From Bradyrhizobium sp. LLZ17 (lineage in GTDB: Bacteria > Pseudomonadota > Alphaproteobacteria > Rhizobiales > Xanthobacteraceae): DNA of 64,000 nucleotides. The notes beneath the pieces were generated by a model, which saw nothing but the letters and a program-made list of their open reading frames with translations, searched no databases and was not told where the DNA came from. Positions 27,147-35,755 of this stretch are shown here, piece after piece. The translations under genes were made by a program, and so were the position numbers. Every line of letters starts with the position of its first letter. Position 1 is the first letter of the stretch. The DNA lies in NCBI RefSeq assembly GCF_041200145.1, contig NZ_CP165734.1, positions 1,240,001-1,304,000 on the forward strand, in the 5' to 3' direction.

Positions 27147-27428
27147 TCAGCGCAAACCCAACAGCGAGCGGCGATAGAGGCTGTCGCGGGCCTCATTCAG
27201 GCAGACGAAGCTGCCGTCAAAGCCCTGGCGATAGCGCTTCTGTCCCTTGGCGTAATAGACGCCTTTCCTGAAATCCAGCCACACCACCTTGTCGACCGGG
27301 CAATGCCGCTGCGCCTGCGCCTCGTCGCGAAACGGCGTCAGCGGCAGCGCGGAGACGTCCGTGATGCCGGCGCCGAAGATCGCGATCAGGATCGCGCCGA
27401 GCGCCTTGCCGGGGATATTGCAGAACAC
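27147..27428 (-). CDS. Small secreted hypothetical protein
   Basis: 93 residues. The N-terminal 28 residues (ALGAILIAIFGAGITDVSA) look like a signal peptide. The mature part has CPVDKVVWLDFRKGVYYAKG, then QGFDGSFVCLNEARDS and a basic end; the two Cys could form a disulfide. Short secreted proteins with this VWLD...GxYY...G...VC layout are frequent in Bradyrhizobiaceae, with no known role. Confidence 0.7.
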   Translation of the reverse strand: MFCNIPGKALGAILIAIFGAGITDVSALPLTPFRDEAQAQRHCPVDKVVWLDFRKGVYYAKGQKRYRQGFDGSFVCLNEARDSLYRRSLLGLR

Positions 27429-27670
27429 AGGTCGGCCTCCGATCCGGGCCGCTCTCGCGACGACCTTCGACAGGATAGCACAGGACGGTGCGATCCCCCG
27501 GCGCCGTGAGCAGGATCGCGTCTTCCGGCGGCCATCTTGCCGGGCTACATGGGACGAGCTTTCACCTCGATCATCTCGATCATCGGACGCCGCATGTCGG
27601 CTGAGCCTGAGACGACCACCAGACCCTGACCGCGCTAAGATCGCCCTGAGCGCCGCGTAACGGTGTGGGA

Positions 27671-27862
27671 TCAGCCTTTGTTCGCGGCCGCTTCGCGCGC
27701 GAGCCGCTCGGCTCTCAACCTTTCTCTATTGGCATAGAGCGCCTTCTGCGCAGCCTCATGGTCGCGCATGGCCTTCTCCGCCTCGACGCGGCGGGAGGCG
27801 TCGCGCGCCTGGCGCTGTTCAGGTGTCAGGGGTTTGCGTCGGAATGAAAGGTCTTCAGTCAT
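27671..27862 (-). CDS. Small charged helical hypothetical protein
   Basis: 63 residues from ATG 27862, starting MTEDLSFRRKPLTPEQRQAR. The rest is a single long charged helix rich in Arg, Glu and Ala (RLRAERLAREAAANKG), possibly a short coiled coil. No family with a known function. The 27429-27670 region next to it has no feature I can support. Confidence 0.6.
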   Translation of the reverse strand: MTEDLSFRRKPLTPEQRQARDASRRVEAEKAMRDHEAAQKALYANRERLRAERLAREAAANKG

Positions 27863-28219
27863 GCCGGTACAACGCAGCCGCGTCGAGGCAGTTCCACACC
27901 ATGCACCCGAACGGGCGTACGGAACTGACCGACCGCTCTCGATAAAAAAGTGAAAAACAACCCCATGCACAGTAGCCGGGACCTGCAGGATCAATGACTT
28001 ACGCGTCTGCCAATCCCGTTTGACCCGTCGGGCAAAACAGGAGCATGATCCAATCATCGGCAGGTCCATCGGGAGCGTCGCTACGCTGGCTGCCAGGACA
28101 AGTTGCTGATCCGCTCCGGGCACTCCGGCCAAAGCAGTCACTGAGCTACCCACCGACGCTGTATCTGGCGATCGTCTGGCGGAAGGCAGTCCGGCGATGC
28201 TGTTCGCAGCTAGCGACGA
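27863..28219. other. Intergenic region, no gene recognised
   Basis: About 357 bases between a small minus-strand gene and the 3' end of the polymerase-like gene. No open frame with coding character, tRNA or strong hairpin is seen. Confidence 0.4.
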
Positions 28220-29791
28220 TCAGGTCTCAGGATACCACTCCTGACCGTATTGCCTTCTCATCTCGCGGTACGCACGCCTCTTGAACAGATACCGGACCGC
28301 TGCCATCGCGCACCAGCCAGCGCCAAGCGCCAACGCGACAGCAATCCAATCATTGGCCCATCTCCAATAGATGTTCGAGGCCGAGATCACGAATATGACC
28401 GAGACGCCGATCACGGTCTCGATGGATCGACTGGCTCTCTGAAGCCATTCCGTGAATAGCACGCGATCGAAGTAACGACTGGCATCACCCGCCCTCAAAG
28501 CAGGCATGCTCAATCGGGGCTGATGATCCGTCGGTGCACGATACGCCGACAATGCCGCAGCTTTCGAAGCGTTCTTGATGGCGCCGCCAGCGACGCCCAC
28601 GCCGAGGACGTACAGCCACCCCTCGTTAAAATCAAAAAGGTGGGAGTTGACCAGACTGCTCAAGATATTTTGAGTTACGACAATCAGACCAAGCCAGTGG
28701 GCGAAGGATTTACCCAAGAAGAGTAAGACATGAGCACACCACATTGCGAACAGCAGGAGAGTGCCTACAAGTCCCCATTGGACAGCCACGTAGAGGGTCT
28801 GGTTGTGGGGATTGCGCACCGTATTGGCCCATTCACCCTCTTTGCCCTTCGCGGCATTCGCAAAGATCGTTTTGGTTGAACCGGTTCCGTGCCCAAAAAT
28901 CGGCGCTTGCATTATCGCTTGGAGGGACGTGCGCCAATAGAAAAACCGCAGTCCTTGCGACGTCGCCAAATCAGTGTGGCGCTCGACTTCGTAATCTCTG
29001 ATCGACAGTTCGACGCGCTGACGCAAGCTTGTCGAGGTCGAGAAACTCGCTATCGTCAAGCAGATTAGGCCACACAAAAACAACGTGGCGGTATAGCGAT
29101 TGAGGTATCTCCAAACGAAAAGAAGTATCAGGACCGGGAAGTAAAGGAGCGCTGTGCGCCCCACCACAACGGTTGCCAAATTCTCGGCAGATCCCATCAA
29201 CAAGACGGTGTAACCAAGGACAGCCACCGCTCGGCGTTTCCTCAGTGAATTCGCGAGAAGAGGTAGTAGCGCGAAAATGCAAAGCGCAAATTCTTGGGTT
29301 TGATCGATGTAATTTCTGACTGGGACGCCTGGGACCTCTGCCGCGCCAATCTTCAGGTTGGGTGCAAGGTAGACGATCCAAGAGAGAACCATAAGCGCCG
29401 AACACGAGAGAAGAAATGCGATGAAAGTCCATTCTCCACGCGGCGAACGTTGAAAATGGTAAATCAGCAAAGGGAGAGCGGCGAACTTAACGACGGGGCC
29501 AAGCCCCTGCGCCATGCCGGTTCGATCGACATCGGTCCACGACAGTCCAACCACCGCGAGCGCGAATAGGACCGCCGGTAAAAAACTTTCCGGTCGAACG
29601 AAAGATCTTTTCAGTTCGATCGGGTCGACCGTGGGAACCAAAACAACCAGCCAGATGGCCAACAAGATCTCGACGGCCGTTGTCGACCATGGCAATGCAG
29701 CTGCCGCGAGCGCCGGGTACCAGTCAACGCAGAGAAGCCAAAAGCGCGACCGCGGCCACGTCGCGATCGTGCGCAGCATTGAATAAGACAA
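28220..29791 (-). CDS. O-antigen ligase/Wzy-type polysaccharide polymerase
   Basis: Polytopic inner-membrane protein of 523 residues with about 12 hydrophobic segments and a long periplasmic loop. That loop contains YWRTSLQAIMQAPIFGHGTG and NPHNQTLYVAVQWGLVG, the Wzy_C/O-Ag ligase motif (Arg, then H-N on the following turn). It joins or polymerises O-antigen, exopolysaccharide or capsule repeat units. Base composition is poorer in GC than the neighbours, which hints at transfer. It is divergent from an acyltransferase gene that may modify the same polysaccharide. Confidence 0.83.
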   Translation of the reverse strand: MSYSMLRTIATWPRSRFWLLCVDWYPALAAAALPWSTTAVEILLAIWLVVLVPTVDPIELKRSFVRPESFLPAVLFALAVVGLSWTDVDRTGMAQGLGPVVKFAALPLLIYHFQRSPRGEWTFIAFLLSCSALMVLSWIVYLAPNLKIGAAEVPGVPVRNYIDQTQEFALCIFALLPLLANSLRKRRAVAVLGYTVLLMGSAENLATVVVGRTALLYFPVLILLFVWRYLNRYTATLFLCGLICLTIASFSTSTSLRQRVELSIRDYEVERHTDLATSQGLRFFYWRTSLQAIMQAPIFGHGTGSTKTIFANAAKGKEGEWANTVRNPHNQTLYVAVQWGLVGTLLLFAMWCAHVLLFLGKSFAHWLGLIVVTQNILSSLVNSHLFDFNEGWLYVLGVGVAGGAIKNASKAAALSAYRAPTDHQPRLSMPALRAGDASRYFDRVLFTEWLQRASRSIETVIGVSVIFVISASNIYWRWANDWIAVALALGAGWCAMAAVRYLFKRRAYREMRRQYGQEWYPET

Positions 29792-29864
29792 ACAATGGCC
29801 CCCCGGCCCAATTCACTACCCTCAGATATGATCTATTTTCTTTTCTGCTGCCACCACACGTAGC

Positions 29865-30017
29865 GTGCGTCTAGCATTGGTGCTACTCGTGGCTGCGCTG
29901 ACGCTGACCTTGTGCTTCGGAGTTACAGCTTGGCGCCAGTCGGCCGGCAGAGACGTTGATATCAAAGCAGCGATCCCGCATCAGGAAATCGGCTGGCGAG
30001 CGAGGCCGAGCAACTGA
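29865..30017 (+). CDS. Possible small membrane-anchored or secreted peptide
   Basis: A 50-codon frame with a GTG start at 29865 and TGA at 30015-30017. It begins with a hydrophobic stretch (VRLALVLLVAALTLTLCFGV) then a polar tail (WRQSAGRDVDIK). It looks like a signal-anchored peptide, but no clear ribosome-binding site precedes it. The rest of the 360-base gap 29792-30152 is probably the divergent promoter region. Confidence 0.35.
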   Translation: MRLALVLLVAALTLTLCFGVTAWRQSAGRDVDIKAAIPHQEIGWRARPSN

Positions 30018-30152
30018 AGGCGCTCTCACGCTCCGCCTCCATCCCACCATGATTCAACGGGCAACCATCCCCTTTCGGGGCACCTGGGCGCGCGGGAACG
30101 TTCGACCTTCTCCCGAGTCCTAGACGGGACCACTCATGTCGAGAGCGCCCGC

Positions 30153-31229
30153 ATGGAACCGAACAAGCTGCAGGGTCTGCAAGCCGGGAGAGCACTGGCG
30201 GCGCTATCGGTCGCGTACTTCCATTCATACATGCTGCTCAACGGGTGGCCCCAGGACTATGTTTTTCGCATTCCTGGTCTCAGTGAGCACGGCTACCTCG
30301 GCGTCAATTTCTTCTTCGCGATCAGCGGATTTGTCATCAGCTCGGTCTGTGACAAACCTGAATTTTCACCGCGCCCATTTTTGATCAAACGCGTTTTCAG
30401 AGTTTATCCGGTTTATTTAGCCGTCATTCTCCTGACTATCGTCCTGAAGCTCGCGGGCGTCGCGATGCCCGGCGTGCTCTACAACTTCCCTCACGTCGCC
30501 TACTCGCTGACGCTGCTTCCCCAGGACGGTCAACCGTTCTACCCGGTGACGTGGTCGCTCGAATACGAGGTGATGTTCTATTTGCTCGCAGTTCTGGTCG
30601 TGCCGTTTCTCGGAGTGTGGGGACTTGCTGCGGTTCTGCTCGGTCTCGTCAGGTGGTCTATCACCAGCCCTCCGGACTTCTTTACCCTGCACCTCGTCTC
30701 AACAATCAATGCAGATTTTCTTGCTGGCGTACTCGCCTACTTGCTCCGGAAGCCGCTCTCTTTCATCCCACCGCTGCTTCTGATCGGCGCCGGATTGTTC
30801 GGCTATTACTGCGTCGCGGTTGAGCAGGTTTCATTTTCAGGCTCGGCCGGAGGGTTTCTTCTCGTTTCGGGATTGATCAACGCGCGATGGCGTTGGGATC
30901 ATGCACCGTTGAAATGGCTGGCCAAGCTCGGCGACGCCTCCTATTCGCTCTATTTGTTGCACTTCATCCTGATCTGGATCGCTGTTGCTTTATTCGAGAG
31001 GACTCGATTGCCGCCGGCCTGGACAGCCGAGCCCCTGCGTTTCGCTTATGCGGCCGTTTGCATTTGGCTGTCAGTTCAGACTTATCGCCTGATCGAGCGG
31101 CCCATGATCCGACTTGGGAACCAGATCGTTGCGACCAGGGGACCGGAGCGCCTTCCCGTTCAAAATCCGGCCTCCGTGGGCGAAACCAGGCGCGGTGTTG
31201 CGGCGTTTAGCACCTACAAAGAAGTCTAG
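30153..31229 (+). CDS. Acyltransferase 3 family membrane protein
   Basis: O-acyltransferase of 358 residues with about ten helices that acetylates sugars of surface polysaccharide at the inner membrane. Marks: N-terminal helix ALSVAYFHSYMLLNGW with the catalytic His, VNFFFAISGFVISS, and TWSLEYEVMFYLLAVL with the conserved Trp-Ser-x-Glu. The C-terminus is polar and not conserved. Its pairing with the O-antigen polymerase-like gene on the other strand suggests a common polysaccharide. Confidence 0.9.
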   Translation: MEPNKLQGLQAGRALAALSVAYFHSYMLLNGWPQDYVFRIPGLSEHGYLGVNFFFAISGFVISSVCDKPEFSPRPFLIKRVFRVYPVYLAVILLTIVLKLAGVAMPGVLYNFPHVAYSLTLLPQDGQPFYPVTWSLEYEVMFYLLAVLVVPFLGVWGLAAVLLGLVRWSITSPPDFFTLHLVSTINADFLAGVLAYLLRKPLSFIPPLLLIGAGLFGYYCVAVEQVSFSGSAGGFLLVSGLINARWRWDHAPLKWLAKLGDASYSLYLLHFILIWIAVALFERTRLPPAWTAEPLRFAYAAVCIWLSVQTYRLIERPMIRLGNQIVATRGPERLPVQNPASVGETRRGVAAFSTYKEV

Positions 31230-31239
31230 GAGAATATCC

Positions 31240-31518
31240 ATGGTCCTCGGAGCAGCTGCTGCAGCGCTGGCCCTCCAGCTCGGGATGACCGCGCCGACGG
31301 TGCAGAACGAAACGCCGAACTTGGTCCAGGTCCGTGAAGGGCCGTGCAGCTACGGCTATGACATCGACGTTTACGGTCGGTGTTACCCGAACGGCGTGAT
31401 CCCGCCGCAATATCAGGCCGCGCGCCAGTATCCGCGGTATCGGGACTCATACGGGTACTATGAACCGCGTCGAGCCTACAGGGACCAGTACCGCCGGCGC
31501 TACTACCGGGACGATTGA
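31240..31518 (+). CDS. Small secreted Tyr/Arg-rich protein
   Basis: 92 residues from ATG 31240, with AGGAGA at 31228-31233 overlapping the stop of the acyltransferase gene. A short signal-like segment (VLGAAAAALALQLGMTAPT) is followed by CSYGYDIDVYGRCYPNGVIP with two Cys, and a Tyr/Arg-rich tail (RYRDSYGYYEPRRAYRDQYR). Small proteins of this kind are common in Bradyrhizobiaceae; the role is unknown. It is probably co-transcribed with the acyltransferase. Confidence 0.7.
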   Translation: MVLGAAAAALALQLGMTAPTVQNETPNLVQVREGPCSYGYDIDVYGRCYPNGVIPPQYQAARQYPRYRDSYGYYEPRRAYRDQYRRRYYRDD

Positions 31519-31651
31519 GGCAAAACGCCGACACTGGTCCAGCCTGGTCGATATCGCGGCGCGAGATGCGTCAGCCAGCGGGCACTCGGGGTTGAGGTGA
31601 GGTGCGCGCGGATCGGACGTGCGTCGCTCAGCCACGTAAGAGACGTTGTCC

Positions 31652-31741
31652 TGGCGGAAGAGGTGGGATTCGAACCCACGGTACCCTTGCGGGCACGCCG
31701 GTTTTCAAGACCGGTGCCTTAAACCACTCGGCCACCCTTCC
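31652..31741 (-). tRNA. tRNA-Ser (anticodon UGA)
   Basis: On the minus strand the sequence starts GGAAGGGTGGCCGAGTGG and ends with the T-arm GGTTCGAATCC, acceptor strand CTCTTCC, discriminator G and an encoded CCA (31652-31654). The anticodon loop CTTGAAA gives UGA. A long variable arm (GTGCCCGCAAGGGTAC) marks a type II tRNA, as expected for serine. The length of 90 bases is normal. A decayed tyrosine recombinase lies directly beside its 5' end. Confidence 0.96.
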
Positions 31742-31756
31742 GGACCAGCAGCATCA

Positions 31757-32130
31757 AGCACTTACAGGCGCCGAGATCAAGAACAGCCGTGAACAGAGTG
31801 TGGTTGGACACAAGTTTGGACAGTTTCAGAGCCGCAGCAAGCGCATAGTTGCGGAGTAGGACGGCCGGATGGTCGCCGATGCGCTGGGCCAGCGCGTGTA
31901 CAGGAATGCGAGCATCGAGCAAGGGGGCTATGGATGCCGCGCAATCATCCTAGTTTTTCCCTGCCCCTACAACACCAGCCCAGGGTGCAATTCCTTGCTG
32001 AAATTGCGCAGGCTGCGCGGCGCAGTGAAGGCGAACTCCTCCCGCAGATTCGATGCCGCGGACAATAAGGAGGCGCCGGCAGGCAGCCGAACAAGCGATA
32101 GATCGACGTCTGCCGCATCACGCAACCCCG
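31757..32130 (-). pseudogene. Tyrosine recombinase (integrase) remnant, copy 1
   Basis: Read on the minus strand in several frames, the stretch gives pieces of an integrase C-terminus: SLVRLPAGASLL, then FTAPRSLRNFSKEL, then LDARIPVHALAQRIGDHPAV followed by LLRNYA. These correspond to the catalytic-domain end of phage-type tyrosine recombinases. Several stops and shifts break it. The last 80 bases (31757-31835) are also repeated in copy 2 at 35160-35230. It sits next to tRNA-Ser, a frequent integration target. Confidence 0.72.
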
Positions 32131-32220
32131 AGCAGGTACGATTGTGACGACAGTCACAGACCAGCCGCTTGCGTTCCGGAACGCTCCGAATACTCTGATC
32201 ACATTCTGATTTGGGGCTTT

Positions 32221-34059
32221 ATGGGCGCGCTTCGGTTATTGGCCTTATTGCTTTTCGCGACTTGGCTGGGCTGCGGGGTAGCCCATGCCGAGCGCCGGGT
32301 TGCGCTGGTGATTGGCAACTCCGCGTACAAGAGTGCGCCCCGGCTCGCCAACCCGGTGAACGATGCAACGCTGGTCGGCGGCATGTTCAAGAAGGCTGGG
32401 TTCGACAACGTCGACATCCGGCTGGACGTGAGCGCCGCCGAGATGCGCAGGGCACTGAGGGAGTTTGCCGGTAGGACTCGCGATGCTGAAGTCGCCGTGA
32501 TCTACTACGCCGGCCACGGCATCGAGCTGGACGGCAACAACTACTTGATCCCTACGGATGCCACGCTGGAGACCGATGGCGATGTACTGGACGAGACGGT
32601 GGCGCTGGATCGCGCGTTGTTCGCCGTCGAACCTGCAAAGCAGCTCCGGCTCGTTATTCTCGACGCCTGCCGAGACAATCCTTTTGCCAAGACGATGAAG
32701 CGCACTTTGGCTTCGCGCGCGATTGGACGCGGCCTCGCCAAGATCGAGCCGACCAGTCCCAACACCATGATCGCGTTTGCGGCGAAGGCGGGCTCTACCG
32801 CCTCGGATGGTGACTCCAGGAACAGCCCGTTCTCAACGGCGCTAGTCGAGCGTTTGCCGACGCCGGGGCTCGGTCTGCGCAAAGCCTTCGGCTTTGTCCG
32901 CGACGATGTCCTCAAGAACACCGGTTACAAGCAGGAGCCCTATGTCTACGGCTCGCTTGGTGGAGAGGATGTGCCGCTGGTCCCAGCCAAGTCCGCAGCC
33001 GCTCCAGGACCGCAGGCAAGCCCGCAGGATGCGATCCGCAGGGATTATGAGCTGGCGTTACAGGCTGGCGACCGCGACGCATGGGAGGCGTTCCTGCAAG
33101 CCTATCCTGACGGCTTCTACTCGAACCTCGCGCGGGTGCAGTTGAAGAAGATAACCGCCGAAGACGTTCGTGCGGCGGCCGCCGATAAAGCTCGGCAGGC
33201 CGAGGAGGAGAAGGCCCGTCTCGTCGCCGAGCGTGCCAAGAAGACTGAGCAGGACAAGGCGGCAGCCGCTGCCAAAGCCGCTGAGGATGCCAGGCTGGCT
33301 GCCGAGAAGGCCAAGCAAGTCGAGGAGACGAAAGCCGCCGCCGCTGAGCAGCGAAGGAAGGAGGCAGAAGCGGCTGCGGCGAAGGCGCTGGCGGACAAAC
33401 AGGCGGCCGAGAAGGCGCTTGCCGATAGGATCGCGAGTGACAAGGCGGCAGCCGAGCAAGCCAAGCAGACAGCCGAAAGTAAGAAGCAGATCGACAGCGA
33501 GCAAAAGGTGGCGGCCATCGCGCCGATCTCATCCACACCCACCCTGTCTTCTCAGGAGACCGCAAAGCTTGTCCAGTCAGAGCTGCGCCGCGTCGGCTGT
33601 CTGGCCGCCCCTACGGATGGTGACTGGAACGTATCGTCGGAGCGATCCCTCTCGATGTTCAATAAATATGCCGGCACGAAGTTCGACGCCAAGCTCGCGA
33701 GCTTCGAGGCGCTCGATGCCATCAAGGCCAAGCCGGGCCGGGTCTGCCCGCTGGTGTGCGATCACGGCTTCAAGGCCGATGGCGATGCTTGCGTCAAGAT
33801 CGCCTGCCGCGTCGGCTATCGCATCAATGACAACAATGAATGCGAAAAGGTGCAGGACAAGAAGCCGGTTGCGACCCGCGAAGATGCCAAGCCGCGCGAC
33901 GGCGAGAGGAGAAAGGTCGAATCAGCGCCGTCGAAGCCGCAGGCGTCTGGTCAGATCCTTTGCAACACTACAGGCTGTCGGCCGGTAAAGTCCGGCTGTC
34001 GCATTGTTAACTCGAAGAATTCAAGCGACTCAGGGTCACAAAGGGAAATGTGCAACTGA
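32221..34059 (+). CDS. Caspase-like (C14 family) protein with coiled coil and Cys-rich tail
   Basis: Exported protein of 612 residues. Residues 1-23 form a signal peptide (LGCGVAHA). The p20-like caspase domain spans about 25-260 with the catalytic dyad His99 in VIYYAGHG and Cys150 in VILDACRDNPF. A helical repeat segment follows, then a long Ala/Lys/Glu coiled coil at about 325-435. A segment near 440-510 with SELRRVGC and DGDWN resembles a small peptidoglycan-binding-like domain. The C-terminus is Cys-rich (CPLVCDHGF, ACVKIACRVGY). Such orthocaspase-like proteins are common in rhizobia, with unclear roles. It is flanked by integrase remnants, and its last third is duplicated at 34738-35029. 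Confidence 0.88.
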   Translation: MGALRLLALLLFATWLGCGVAHAERRVALVIGNSAYKSAPRLANPVNDATLVGGMFKKAGFDNVDIRLDVSAAEMRRALREFAGRTRDAEVAVIYYAGHGIELDGNNYLIPTDATLETDGDVLDETVALDRALFAVEPAKQLRLVILDACRDNPFAKTMKRTLASRAIGRGLAKIEPTSPNTMIAFAAKAGSTASDGDSRNSPFSTALVERLPTPGLGLRKAFGFVRDDVLKNTGYKQEPYVYGSLGGEDVPLVPAKSAAAPGPQASPQDAIRRDYELALQAGDRDAWEAFLQAYPDGFYSNLARVQLKKITAEDVRAAAADKARQAEEEKARLVAERAKKTEQDKAAAAAKAAEDARLAAEKAKQVEETKAAAAEQRRKEAEAAAAKALADKQAAEKALADRIASDKAAAEQAKQTAESKKQIDSEQKVAAIAPISSTPTLSSQETAKLVQSELRRVGCLAAPTDGDWNVSSERSLSMFNKYAGTKFDAKLASFEALDAIKAKPGRVCPLVCDHGFKADGDACVKIACRVGYRINDNNECEKVQDKKPVATREDAKPRDGERRKVESAPSKPQASGQILCNTTGCRPVKSGCRIVNSKNSSDSGSQREMCN

Positions 34060-34112
34060 GCGGCGGCCGAGAGGCTGTGTGTTTAGCCCCCTACGCTCCA
34101 GGGCGCTCTCCC

Positions 34113-34293
34113 TCACAGGCGCATCATCCCCAACCGGCGAACCAGCAGCAGGGCTTCTATGGCCGCCTGCCATTCCGGCCGTCATGAACCGCCTTCAGCT
34201 TGGCGATGTAGCGGGCCGCGTCCAGCAGCGTGACCAGCTCGCCGCGCGGAACCCGGATTGGATCGTCGAAAGGCCGCCCCAGCCCTTTGTCAT
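34113..34293 (-). pseudogene. Small conserved hypothetical protein, decayed
   Basis: The ATG at 34293 overlaps the stop of the upstream gene (ATGA). Reading on, the recognisable text is GRPFDDPIRVPRGELVTLLD, DAARYIAKLKAVHD and then, in another frame, PEWQAAIEALLLV. This layout matches small rhizobial proteins found in many copies per genome. At least two frame changes are needed, one right after the start and one near 34165, so the gene is probably dead. Confidence 0.6.
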
Positions 34294-34502
34294 CTGGTCC
34301 TTCGGTCGCCGTCGCGCTCAGCCCCTGCCAGTGTGCGGGCCTGCTCCAGCGCTTCCGCCTCGGTCAGGAGATCGGCCCGGAGTCGGCGCCCGGCGCCATC
34401 ATCCCAATAGAAAAAGACGCTGGCCCGGCCATCGCCGAAGCAGACCTCGTAGCTGCCGGTCATAGGAGCAACTTCATGCTTGCGGATGCGAACGGTAGTC
34501 AT
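34290..34502 (-). CDS. Small conserved hypothetical protein
   Basis: 70 residues from ATG 34502, starting MTTVRIRKHEVAPMTGSYEV, then FGDGRASVFFYWDDGAGRR and a helical LLTEAEALEQARTLA. No known function; short proteins with this beta-rich start and RASVFFYWDD core occur often in Bradyrhizobiaceae. It is translationally coupled to the decayed gene downstream. Confidence 0.65.
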   Translation of the reverse strand: MTTVRIRKHEVAPMTGSYEVCFGDGRASVFFYWDDGAGRRLRADLLTEAEALEQARTLAGAERDGDRRTR

Positions 34503-34737
34503 GCCGCCATCGAAAGGGAGGCGTGGGTGACGAGTCAATTGTCGATTTGCGGTGTATGGGGGGAGACGCCGAGCTATTGCCCGTCGTGGGTGTAATAACG
34601 AAAGAGGCCACCGAATTTCGATGGCCTCTGGTTTCATCGGTTTTGCGGTTGCAGCGGTTGTTTCTAATAAGGCGGGAACCATTGTAAGTCGCGATTTGCT
34701 CCGGCCCATGGTGCTCGCCTTTGAAAATCAAATGCTA

Positions 34738-35029
34738 CTCCGTGCCTGCGTGAAGATCACCTGTCGGGCGGGCTATCGCGTCCAACGACGACAACGACTG
34801 CGAGAAGGTGCAGGACAAAAAGCCCGTGGCAACACGCGATGACGCAAAGCCGCGAGACGACCAGAGAAAGAAGATTGAGGCCTCCCCCTCAAAGCCGCAG
34901 GCGACCGGACAGATGATTTCTAATAGGGCGGGCTGCCGTCCGGTGAACCCCGGATGCCACGTGGAGCCATATCAACAGTATAAACACGGAACAACCAGCA
35001 CTGGTCAGCCCGTCGAGGTTTGCAACTGA
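34738..35029 (+). pseudogene. Duplicated 3' fragment of the caspase-like gene
   Basis: The sequence repeats, with divergence, the last part of the gene at 32221-34059. ACVKITCRAGYRV matches ACVKIACRVGYRI; after a frame change near 34786 it reads NDDNDCEKVQDKKPVATRDD and SKPQATGQMISNRAGCRPV, matching the tail of the full copy, and ends in VEVCN where the original ends in REMCN. No start and no catalytic domain remain. Confidence 0.82.
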
Positions 35030-35159
35030 TCTCTCAGACCTCCACCCCGCGCGAGCGCAGGAAGGATCAAGCTGGATCGCCGACGCGAAACGCCTCTCGA
35101 TGTCGGACAGCCGCACCTCATCGGGCCAAGGGTCGGCGCTGACCGCGACGGAATGGCAT

Positions 35160-35741
35160 CGGGTACAGGCGCCGAGATCAAGAACAGACGCGAACAGAGT
35201 GTGGTGGGACACAAGTTTGGACACTTTCAGGGCCGCAAGAAGCCAGCAGCCAGAGAACTGATCGTCGCCGACGGGCTATTGTCTGCCTGCGTCGAGCGTT
35301 TCCGCTTCGCGTAAGTTGCCGAGCAGGACGGCTGGATCGTCGCCGATACGCTGAGCCACGGTAAACATTGGGATGCCCGCATCCAGCAATGCGGTTGTGT
35401 CGATGCCCCGAAGGTCATGGAAACGGGGTTTCCGAATCCAAGAACACCAGCGCCGCGTGCGATCTCCTTGCTGAAATTGCGTGGTTGCGCGGGGTCGTGA
35501 ACGAGAACCCCTCCTCCGCGCTCGGCGCTGCTGGAAACATCAACGCGCCGGCAGGCAGGCGGACCGGCGAGAGGTCGACATCTGCCCCATCAGGGTTGGC
35601 GATTAAGCGTTGCAACGTCCGCGAACTTTCAACACAATCACCCCCGCGCCTCATATTGCCAGGCCTGCGGCGCGGCGAGCCTTTATTTCCGTCCTCGTCG
35701 CGCAAAATCCAGCACAGCTTGACCTTAGTACGCCAGAACAT
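35160..35741 (-). pseudogene. Tyrosine recombinase (integrase) remnant, copy 2
   Basis: A longer and better kept copy. In changing frames it reads LIANPDGADVDLSPVRLPAG, ALMFPAAPSAEEGFSFTTPR, then FHDLRGIDTTALLDAGIPMF and TVAQRIGDDPAVLLGN, then YAKRKRSTQADNSPSATISS to a stop at 35227. FHDLRG holds the HxLR box of tyrosine recombinases (Arg II). The active-site Tyr would lie in YAKRK. At least three frame changes break it. The part 35160-35600 aligns with copy 1. Confidence 0.78.
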
Positions 35742-35755
35742 AGAGCGGTAAATCC

